Assembly (NCBI GenBank): GCA_007122045.1
Contig: SKJM01000064.1
Span: forward strand, 1-5,227
Reading direction: 5' to 3'
Source of the DNA: Planctomycetales bacterium
Lineage (GTDB): Bacteria > Planctomycetota > Planctomycetia > Pirellulales > Thermoguttaceae
Length of the DNA stretch: 5,227 bases
Below are positions 1 through 4,280 of the stretch, one piece after another (positions within the stretch are counted from its first letter, which is position 1; every line of letters begins with the position of its first letter). Below the pieces are notes generated by a model. That model made no database searches. It saw only the letters and a list, made by a program, of their open reading frames with translations, and was not told the origin of the DNA. Made by a program: the position numbers and the translations under genes.

Positions 1-363
1 GGCGTCGTATCTGGTAATCTTGGGTAAGTGTACATACGTACCGTTGCTCTCTGGGCCGATCCAGCCTTCCCGTTCGAAGCCTGGGGTGAGATCCCCCATC
101 CCCCATCCCCCACCCACCATCCACCATTCCCCTGGGGGGGTGGATGTGGAAAACGCGAAAATTGACACCCAAAAAATCGATGGCTCCGGGCTGGCCACGT
201 TCTCTTGCCAGGCTACGGTGCCTATCGCTTTCGGCCAAAATCGGGCGTCGTGGTGCATTGTCCCGTGGTAGCCCGCTGACCATGGCTTCGGCGGGGCGAG
301 CGTGGCCGCCTCGGCAAGACTTGTGTGCCCACTCTCGGCCGCCGCCATCTCCCACCCCCCCTG
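1..363. other. Non-coding upstream region, no supported gene
   Basis: No gene can be supported here. The short open frames have no Shine-Dalgarno sequence, no recognisable domain and run through low-complexity sequence. Reading frame 1 stops at 25-27 (TAA), so the first 27 bases could be the tail of an upstream gene, but nine codons are too few to judge. The stretch holds a C-rich tandem tract (93-115) followed by a G-run (134-140), and an isolated TTGACA at 162-167 with no matching -10. The regulatory signals for the next gene begin at 364. Confidence 0.6.
93..115 (-). repeat. CCCCCAT tandem tract; G-quadruplex motif on minus strand
   Basis: Three C5 runs (93-97, 100-104, 107-111) and a C3 run (113-115) are separated by AT, AT and A. 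Read on the minus strand this is GGG-T-G5-AT-G5-AT-G5: four G-runs with loops of one or two bases, which meets the usual definition of a parallel G-quadruplex. C-rich sequence continues to about 132 and is followed by a G7 run at 134-140. The motif is directly visible; that it folds or has a function is inference. It could equally be a slippage-prone spacer. Confidence 0.7.
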
Positions 364-402
364 TGTCGCAAACACGAAGCATTTTGACGCAAAAACAAAG
401 TT
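364..402 (+). promoter_or_regulatory. Conserved upstream box, copy 1 (PEP-CTERM-associated)
   Basis: This 39-bp block matches 1564-1602 at 34 of 39 positions, and the last 15 bases (CGCAAAAACAAAGTT) are identical. It has two CGCAAA half-sites at 367-372 and 388-393, exactly 21 bp apart, which is two helical turns. It lies upstream of the promoter at 411-439 and about 125 bp before the first PEP-CTERM start. The repetition, the half-site spacing and the position before two related genes suggest a regulator binding site. The identity of the regulator is unknown. Confidence 0.65.
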
Positions 403-410
403 TTCGGCGT

Positions 411-439
411 TTGACCATGGCGCAGCCTGTTGGGATAAT
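411..439 (+). promoter_or_regulatory. Sigma-70-type promoter of first PEP-CTERM gene
   Basis: TTGACC (411-416) and GATAAT (434-439) each match the consensus at five of six positions and are separated by the ideal 17 bp. The predicted start of transcription is near 446, giving a leader of about 80 nt that contains a doubled TAAGGG (441-452) at its beginning. The same hexamer pair and spacing recur at 1601-1629 before the second PEP-CTERM gene, which raises confidence that both are real. Confidence 0.65.
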
Positions 440-524
440 ATAAGGGTAAGGGTTCCGGGTTGGTTCGGACTTCCGGGGCTGGACGCAAAACGTCACGATT
501 TCTCATTTTTAAGGAGAACGAATC

Positions 525-1355
525 ATGCGTAATAATCTTGTCATCGGCACGGGGCGGAACCTTGCCCTCGTCGTCGTCGCCGCAACAGCCCTGATTGCCG
601 GCGGCGCCGTGCTCCCGCACACCGCCAGTGGAGGTATGATCTTCACCGACACCTTCGATTCCGGGACGGGAGCTTGGTACAAGGGCGGAACGGGCGGCAC
701 GCTCACCAACGCATCCGGCGAGCTTTCCTGGGCGCCTGGGACCGCCGGGGTTGACCAAATCATCGGTCGCTCGTTCACGACGACTCCGGTCGGCGTTGGC
801 GAGAGCATCCGCCTCACGTTCGATTACCGCCAAACCGGCGCGTCCGTGAACATTCTCCGCATTGGCCTTTTCGACGTGGAAACGCCGATTGCCGCCGACA
901 ACTGGGCGGGGGGCAATGCAATCGGCCCCTGGGAGGGTTACTACACGTTTGTTCGCGACAACAGCAGCGCAGGCAATGTGGCACGCAGGGAATCGGGCAC
1001 GAATACGAGTTCCTCCAACTTCCCCACGTTTGGCGGGGCGAGCATCGGCAGCAACACCACGCAATACAACATTAACCAGAATGGCACGACCACCTACCAG
1101 GGCCTGTTCGAGGTCTTCCGTACCTCCGAGACAGAAATGCAGACGCTGTTCACCCTGTCGAGCAATTCGACCACGCATTTCTCGGTCGCCGGGACGACCA
1201 GCACAACGCAGGATGCCTTCAACACGGTGGTGCTTCGGTCGTCGGGTGGCACGTCGTTGTTCGACAACGTTGCGGTCACGTTCATTCCCGAGCCGGGCAC
1301 GTGGCTGCTCTTGCTTTCGGCGGTGGCCTGCGGTCTGCTGGTGCGGCGGCGGTAA
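525..1355 (+). CDS. PEP-CTERM sorting domain-containing protein, first paralogue
   Basis: A 276-residue secreted protein expected to be exported by Sec and processed at its C-terminus by an exosortase. A hydrophobic signal segment (about 12-30) precedes a cleavage region near TASGG (33-37). The mature part opens with FTDTFDSG, a start common in surface proteins with a concanavalin-A/LamG-like beta-sandwich fold. The middle (about 150-225) is rich in Ser, Thr, Asn and Gly, poor in Lys and free of Cys. The sorting tail is PEP (255-257), a hydrophobic helix (about 260-273) and RRR (274-276). The start is well fixed by AAGGAG at 511-516, eight bases before ATG. It has its own promoter (411-439) and the conserved box at 364-402. 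The specific role is unknown: cell-surface, extracellular-matrix or biofilm roles are typical of the family, but no catalytic motif is visible. The sorting call is firm, the fold is tentative. Confidence 0.9.
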   Translation: MRNNLVIGTGRNLALVVVAATALIAGGAVLPHTASGGMIFTDTFDSGTGAWYKGGTGGTLTNASGELSWAPGTAGVDQIIGRSFTTTPVGVGESIRLTFDYRQTGASVNILRIGLFDVETPIAADNWAGGNAIGPWEGYYTFVRDNSSAGNVARRESGTNTSSSNFPTFGGASIGSNTTQYNINQNGTTTYQGLFEVFRTSETEMQTLFTLSSNSTTHFSVAGTTSTTQDAFNTVVLRSSGGTSLFDNVAVTFIPEPGTWLLLLSAVACGLLVRRR

Positions 1356-1563
1356 CAAGGAGTGAGGAGTCAGTGCGGCGGGCGCATATTGCGCCGCGTC
1401 ACCCTCCCGCGCAGCGGGAGCGTCGGACGCCGTCGTGGCCGGCACAGGGCGTGCGGTGAAGAAGCCGTGCTGCGAAGGGAGCCGCTGCCTTCGCAATGAA
1501 TGAGGCGCAAGGCGTTGCCCTTGTTGTGACTTGATGGCCGAAGGCCTAGGGTTCGCCCAGGCC
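1356..1563. other. Intergenic region between the two PEP-CTERM genes
   Basis: No gene is supported between 1356 and the box at 1564. It holds three hairpins, two adjacent at 1381-1420 and one at 1542-1564, and otherwise GC-rich sequence with no recognisable element. A short frame starting at 1531 runs through the regulatory box and promoter of the next gene and has no Shine-Dalgarno sequence, so it is not taken as coding. Any end of transcription for the first PEP-CTERM gene should lie here. Confidence 0.6.
1381..1420 (+). repeat. Two adjacent GC hairpins after first PEP-CTERM gene (REP-like or terminator)
   Basis: The first inverted repeat is GGCGC (1381-1385), loop ATATT, GCGCC (1391-1395). 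The second is CTCCCGC (1404-1410), loop GCA, GCGGGAG (1414-1420), a perfect 7-bp stem. They start 26 bases after the stop codon. Neither is followed by a T-run, so a classical intrinsic terminator is not shown. They could stabilise the 3' end of the mRNA, act in factor-dependent termination, or be members of a dispersed palindrome family; copy number in the genome would separate these. Confidence 0.4.
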
Positions 1564-1564
1564 T
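1542..1564 (+). terminator. Strong hairpin with TTCG loop, no T-tract
   Basis: AGGCCT (1542-1547), a bulged A (1548) and GGG (1549-1551) pair with CCC (1556-1558) and AGGCCT (1559-1564) around a TTCG tetraloop, giving nine pairs with one bulge. It ends where the conserved regulatory box begins (1564). There is no T-tract, so it is not a classical intrinsic terminator. It may still act as a transcriptional barrier that insulates the next promoter from read-through. Function is inference. Confidence 0.35.
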
Positions 1565-1602
1565 GTCGCAAACGCGAAGAAATATGCCGCAAAAACAAAG
1601 TT
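1564..1602 (+). promoter_or_regulatory. Conserved upstream box, copy 2 (PEP-CTERM-associated)
   Basis: Second copy of the box at 364-402, with 34 of 39 bases identical and the same pair of CGCAAA half-sites (1567-1572 and 1588-1593) 21 bp apart. Here the last two bases of the box are already the first bases of the -35 hexamer at 1601, whereas in copy 1 the -35 lies 10 bp further downstream. An activator or repressor bound here would therefore touch or overlap the polymerase site. Confidence 0.65.
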
Positions 1603-1629
1603 GACGCCCTTGCGGGCATCAAGGATAAT
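1601..1629 (+). promoter_or_regulatory. Sigma-70-type promoter of second PEP-CTERM gene
   Basis: TTGACG (1601-1606) and GATAAT (1624-1629) are separated by 17 bp, the same arrangement as at 411-439. The spacer carries an inverted repeat, GCCC-TTGC-GGGC (1606-1617), extendable with one mismatch to 1603-1620, that could be an operator. The leader to the GTG start at 1776 would be about 140 nt. Confidence 0.6.
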
Positions 1630-1760
1630 GAAATACGGAAGCTGAGGTCCTTTTCGATTTCCGGCCGGGAGTGGCCCGCCGGCCCGAGGCTTCCGCGAAC
1701 CTGTAAGGGCGACACCGCCCAGAAAGGGGGGCGCAGATGCTTTGCAAGTGCGCTACGAAC

Positions 1761-1766
1761 AGGAGG
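1761..1766 (+). promoter_or_regulatory. Shine-Dalgarno site that favours the GTG start at 1776
   Basis: A perfect AGGAGG lies nine bases before an in-frame GTG at 1776-1778. The in-frame ATG further upstream at 1737 is preceded only by a purine-rich run (1723-1730, AAAGGGGG). Starting at 1776 gives a textbook signal peptide, while starting at 1737 adds thirteen residues with two Cys and four Arg ahead of it. This site therefore decides the start call. Confidence 0.7.
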
Positions 1767-1775
1767 CCGCGACGG

Positions 1776-2555
1776 GTGAAACTCGCACGGCTCGCCGTGG
1801 TCGCGATCGCCGCCGCGGTCATGCTCAGCGCCGGCATGACGCACGCGGAAATCATTTACCTCGATAACTTCGACAGTGGCAGTTCCGGCGACCAGCTCTT
1901 GGGCAACGCCCCCGACGTGAGGCCGGGCGCGGAAACCTGGTCGGGCACGGGCGTGTTCAAATACGATGGTGCGGGCGCGGTCTATTTCGACCACAACGAT
2001 GCCCGTTCAAACCATTTGCCGCTGACGATCGAGGACGACCTGATTTACACGCTTACCGCGAGGGTCAGGAACGCGCGTCCTGATACCAGTAGCGATTGGA
2101 TCGCCATCGGCTGGGCGGAAAACGATCATTATGCTGGCTTCAACTCAAGCAGCAGCAGCGCGTCACGCGGCCATTACTGGATGATTTGGCGAGGCAGCAC
2201 CGAACTTCGTGCATTTGTAGGGCCGGCGACCGCCTCCAGTGCGGATGGCGGGTCGGGCACCAACGCTCCCGGCGAGGGCGACGAGCTGGATCTCCGAATC
2301 GTCCTCGATCAACTTGCCGCAACGCCGACGGCCTATTTCCAGTATAAGAATCCCAGCGAGAGCCAGTGGACCGAGTACGCTTCGGTAGCGCTCAACGACA
2401 CGCTGTTGAATAATATCAGTCGCGTCGGCATCTCGGCCAGTAGTACCTTAACCGGTGTTTCCTCCTTCGAGTTGACTGCGGTGCCCGAGCCGGGCACGTG
2501 GCTGTTACTGCTTTCGGCCCTGGCGTGCGGGCTGCTGGTGCGGCGCCGGCGATGA
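1776..2555 (+). CDS. PEP-CTERM sorting domain-containing protein, second paralogue
   Basis: A 259-residue secreted protein from the preferred GTG start; an in-frame ATG at 1737 would give 272 residues. The signal peptide is residues 1-24 (MKLARLAVVA to MTHA) with likely cleavage before EIIYLDNFDSG. The mature domain has alternating hydrophobic beta-strand patterns (for example YTLTARV at 91-97, IAIGWAENDHYAGF at 109-122, YWMIW at 134-138, DLRIVLDQ at 172-179), consistent with a concanavalin-A-like/LamG-type sandwich, which in this family often binds carbohydrate. The tail is PEP (237-239), a hydrophobic helix and RRRR (256-259), the signal for exosortase processing. The only Cys (251) is in the tail helix. 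It shares N-terminal FDSG and C-terminal sequence with the upstream paralogue but the middle differs. It has its own box and promoter (1564-1629). Ligand and role are unknown. Sorting call firm, fold tentative. Confidence 0.9.
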   Translation: MKLARLAVVAIAAAVMLSAGMTHAEIIYLDNFDSGSSGDQLLGNAPDVRPGAETWSGTGVFKYDGAGAVYFDHNDARSNHLPLTIEDDLIYTLTARVRNARPDTSSDWIAIGWAENDHYAGFNSSSSSASRGHYWMIWRGSTELRAFVGPATASSADGGSGTNAPGEGDELDLRIVLDQLAATPTAYFQYKNPSESQWTEYASVALNDTLLNNISRVGISASSTLTGVSSFELTAVPEPGTWLLLLSALACGLLVRRRR

Positions 2556-2562
2556 TTTACGT

Positions 2563-2583
2563 GCGGCAATTTATGGCCGCTTT
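2563..2583 (+). terminator. Weak terminator-like hairpin after second PEP-CTERM gene
   Basis: GCGGC (2563-2567) pairs with GCCGC (2576-2580) around an eight-base loop and is followed by TTT. It begins eight bases after the stop codon of the second PEP-CTERM gene. The stem is short and the T-run is only three bases, so read-through into the DUF1559 gene 120 bases later is plausible. Confidence 0.3.
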
Positions 2584-2651
2584 GGGCGCGCTTGGCTGTA
2601 CGCCCCGGTTCGTAATGAATCGCCAGGGAGCAGGGAGCGGGCAAGGCCAAA

Positions 2652-2669
2652 GCGGGAATGAATTCCCGC
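2652..2669. promoter_or_regulatory. Interrupted palindrome upstream of DUF1559 gene
   Basis: GCGGGAAT (2652-2659), centre GA, ATTCCCGC (2662-2669): perfect 8-bp arms, 34 bases before the start at 2703. It could be an operator on DNA or a hairpin in the leader mRNA. An in-frame ATG at 2658 falls inside it and has no Shine-Dalgarno sequence, another reason to prefer the start at 2703. No confident -35/-10 pair is seen in 2556-2702. Confidence 0.4.
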
Positions 2670-2690
2670 ACTCCAAAGGCGCATTGTCGC

Positions 2691-2696
2691 AAGGAG
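2691..2696 (+). promoter_or_regulatory. Shine-Dalgarno site that fixes the DUF1559 start at 2703
   Basis: AAGGAG lies six bases before ATG 2703. The upstream in-frame ATG at 2658 lacks such a site and would add fifteen residues ahead of the short basic leader typical of type IV pilin-like signal sequences. Confidence 0.75.
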
Positions 2697-2702
2697 CATT
2701 CC

Positions 2703-3644
2703 ATGACTACCGGCAATCCCAAATCCAAAGTCGGAAACCCAAACCTCGCCTTTACCCTGGTCGAGCTGCTGGTGGTCATCGCCATCATCGGCATCTTGAT
2801 TGCTTTGCTGCTGCCGGCGGTGCAGGCGGCGCGCGAGGCGGCGCGGCGGTTGCAATGCGCGAACAACCTGAAGCAAATCGGGCTGGCCATGCACAACTAC
2901 CACAGCGCGCTCGGCTCGCTGCCCGCCGGGAGCCTCCACGCCTCGACGCAGGGCACGCCCCCCGGCATTAGCTGGCACGTGATGGTCCTGCCCTACCTGG
3001 AGCAGGACGCCGTGTACAACGTGCTCACGCCGACCGTCGACGCCCGGGTGGCCGACGACAGCCCCGTGCAGGCCTGGCTGACCATGTACGTGTGCCCCAG
3101 CGCCGAGCCGCCGGTGGACGATTGGCAGAATACGGGCGTGAACAAGGCGACGAACTACGCGGGCGTGGCCGGATCGGGGAACGTGCGGGCGCTGAAACCG
3201 GAAAGTTCGCACTGCGGCGACGTGGCCCTTGACGGCACGTTCTACCCCAATAGCGGCACGCGGCTGGACGATATGCGCGACGGCACCAGCAACACCATCA
3301 TCGTGGGCGAGCGAGATTACGAAACCCGGTCCTGGATTGCCGGATCGTGGTATTCCGGCAGCCGGACGAACATGACCAAGATCTGCAATTACGGCAAGAA
3401 CGTGGCCTGGCCGATCAATTCCGACCCCGACCAGATCGGCTATTACGTCTTCTCACAAATTGCTCCCCCCGGAGCCCAGAAAAGCGTCCTGTTCAACGAT
3501 CTGCACTACGGCAGCCGGCACCCGGGCGGGGCGCTGTTCCTGCTGGGCGACGGCAGCGTCCATTTCCTCAGCGAAACGATGGACTTTACGACCTATCAGG
3601 ACATGGCGACGATCGCCGGCGGGAAGGTGGTATCGTGGCAGTAG
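2703..3644 (+). CDS. DUF1559 domain-containing protein with prepilin-type N-terminus and H-X9-DG signature
   Basis: A 313-residue type II secretion/type IV pilin-like protein of the large DUF1559 (SBP_bac_10-like) family that is greatly expanded in planctomycetes. The leader (1-16) ends before [16 protein letters not shown] (17-32), the prepilin methylation motif, with Phe at +1 and Glu21 at +5. The residue before the cut is Ala, not the usual Gly, which prepilin peptidases can also accept. The hydrophobic helix is followed by [14 protein letters not shown], typical of the family. Near the C-terminus His273 and Asp283-Gly284 are nine residues apart ([12 protein letters not shown]), matching the prepilin-type processing-associated H-X9-DG domain. 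Cys52 and Cys131 are among the Cys residues. The protein should sit in the cytoplasmic membrane and extend outward; molecular function is not established for the family. The stop overlaps the start of the lipoprotein gene, suggesting coupled translation. Confidence 0.93.
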   Translation: MTTGNPKSKVGNPNLAFTLVELLVVIAIIGILIALLLPAVQAAREAARRLQCANNLKQIGLAMHNYHSALGSLPAGSLHASTQGTPPGISWHVMVLPYLEQDAVYNVLTPTVDARVADDSPVQAWLTMYVCPSAEPPVDDWQNTGVNKATNYAGVAGSGNVRALKPESSHCGDVALDGTFYPNSGTRLDDMRDGTSNTIIVGERDYETRSWIAGSWYSGSRTNMTKICNYGKNVAWPINSDPDQIGYYVFSQIAPPGAQKSVLFNDLHYGSRHPGGALFLLGDGSVHFLSETMDFTTYQDMATIAGGKVVSWQ

Positions 3645-4027
3645 TGCCCCTTGGGAAGACGTTGGTTCTCGGCGTGGTCGTGCTGGCCGGTTGCGGCCGC
3701 GCGGCCGGCCCGCCCACGTATCCGGTTTCCGGCAGGGTCACGTACCAGGGCGCGCCGCTGGAGCGGGGCACGGTGCTGTTCGTTCCCGAAACCGGCCCGG
3801 CCGCCGGCGCGACGATCGCCGCCGACGGCACGTTCAGCCTCCGTGCGGTTGCCGGCAAGCATCAGGTGGGCGTCTCGTCGGTCCCCGAGCCCCCGCCCGG
3901 TATCGAGCCGATGACCTACGACGCACCGCCGCTGATTCCCCCCCGCTACAGCCGACCCCACAGTTCCGGCCTCACGGCCGAAGTGCAGGCCGGCCGTGAC
4001 AACCGCGTGACGTTCGAGCTAGAATAG
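3635..4027 (+). CDS. Small lipoprotein with transthyretin/carboxypeptidase-regulatory-like domain
   Basis: A 130-residue putative lipoprotein. The signal sequence [20 protein letters not shown] ends in a lipobox LAGC with Cys20 as the lipidation site. The remaining segment has a compact beta-sandwich pattern: [21 protein letters not shown] (29-49), [19 protein letters not shown] (62-80), then a Pro-rich stretch (84-106, including [14 protein letters not shown]) and a last strand ending TFELE. This layout is common in planctomycete proteins that follow DUF1559 genes. The start is uncertain: GTG 3635 overlaps the DUF1559 stop by ten bases with AAGGTGG just before it (3624-3630), while GTG 3644 would overlap by one base. 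Both keep the lipobox. Overlap implies translational coupling and a shared location at the cell envelope. No catalytic residues are evident; a structural or partner-binding role is inferred. Domain assignment is by pattern only. Confidence 0.85.
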   Translation: MAVVPLGKTLVLGVVVLAGCGRAAGPPTYPVSGRVTYQGAPLERGTVLFVPETGPAAGATIAADGTFSLRAVAGKHQVGVSSVPEPPPGIEPMTYDAPPLIPPRYSRPHSSGLTAEVQAGRDNRVTFELE

Positions 4028-4035
4028 AAGAAAGC

Positions 4036-4247
4036 GTAGGGTGGGTGGTTCCGGCCGCACGTTGCGTTCGGCGAGTGGTTTGGCGTTGTCGAGCGGCCGG
4101 GTTCACCCACGCGCACGGCATCGTTTCAAGCCGGTCCGCGTGGGTGAACCCGGCAGGACAGCAGGGTAAACCGAACTCCCGCATGACAGCCCCGCGGCGC
4201 GCGAGCGCCAACCGTCCGGCAACGCCCGCCGGAACCACCCACCCTAC
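4036..4247. repeat. Nested inverted-repeat element, MITE-like or REP-like
   Basis: Perfect 20-bp terminal inverted repeats, GTAGGGTGGGTGGTTCCGGC (4036-4055) and its complement (4228-4247), enclose a second perfect 18-bp inverted repeat (4096-4113 and 4137-4154). The outer and inner arms are related: TGGGTGnnnCCGGC occurs four times in alternating orientation. A further small stem, GGCGC-GCGA-GCGCC, lies at 4196-4209. No transposase or convincing gene is inside; the open frames through it are by-products of the repeats. TA is present just inside both ends (4037-4038 and 4245-4246), so a TA target duplication around a GGGTGGG...CCCACCC element is possible but unproven. It separates the lipoprotein and flavoprotein genes. 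It could be a non-autonomous mobile element, a dispersed palindrome, or a structured terminator region. Confidence 0.7.
4096..4154 (+). repeat. Inner perfect 18-bp inverted repeat forming a long hairpin
   Basis: GCCGGGTTCACCCACGCG (4096-4113) is exactly complementary to CGCGTGGGTGAACCCGGC (4137-4154). Inside it CGGC (4116-4119) can pair with GCCG (4130-4133) around a ten-base loop. This makes one of the most stable structures in the window, lying 69 bases after the lipoprotein stop. It has no T-run after it. Confidence 0.75.
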
Positions 4248-4280
4248 ATGAATCATCCTCATTATGCCAGGAGAACCACC

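Noticed and set aside
152..180. Possible third, degenerate copy of the regulatory box, with TTGACA at 162-167
   Set aside because: The resemblance (ACGCGAA ... TTGAC ... CAAAAAA) is weak, the 21-bp half-site spacing is absent, and no -10 hexamer lies 16-18 bp after TTGACA.
20..271. Short + strand open frame in the upstream region
   Set aside because: It runs through the C-rich low-complexity tract, has no Shine-Dalgarno site and gives a Pro-rich peptide of no recognisable family.
1247..1261. Sigma-54-like TGGCACG...TTGTT
   Set aside because: It lies inside the first PEP-CTERM gene, the -12 part lacks the required GC, and no gene starts downstream within a useful distance.
222..1994. Long minus-strand open frame of 590 codons
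   Set aside because: It lies antisense to both PEP-CTERM genes and crosses their promoters. It is Arg-rich with no domain pattern, as expected for the shadow of GC-rich coding DNA, while the + strand genes have Shine-Dalgarno sites, signal peptides and sorting tails.
2685..2692. TGTCGCAA before the DUF1559 gene, as in the regulatory box
   Set aside because: The eight-base match overlaps the Shine-Dalgarno region, has no second half-site and no promoter downstream, so chance is the simplest explanation.
2571..3212. Minus-strand open frame of 213 codons
   Set aside because: It is antisense to the DUF1559 gene, whose prepilin motif and H-X9-DG signature are unmistakable.
4045..4251. Short + strand open frame inside the inverted-repeat element
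   Set aside because: Its peptide is produced by the repeat arms (the two THP/WVNP-like stretches are the arms read in translation), with no Shine-Dalgarno site or domain.
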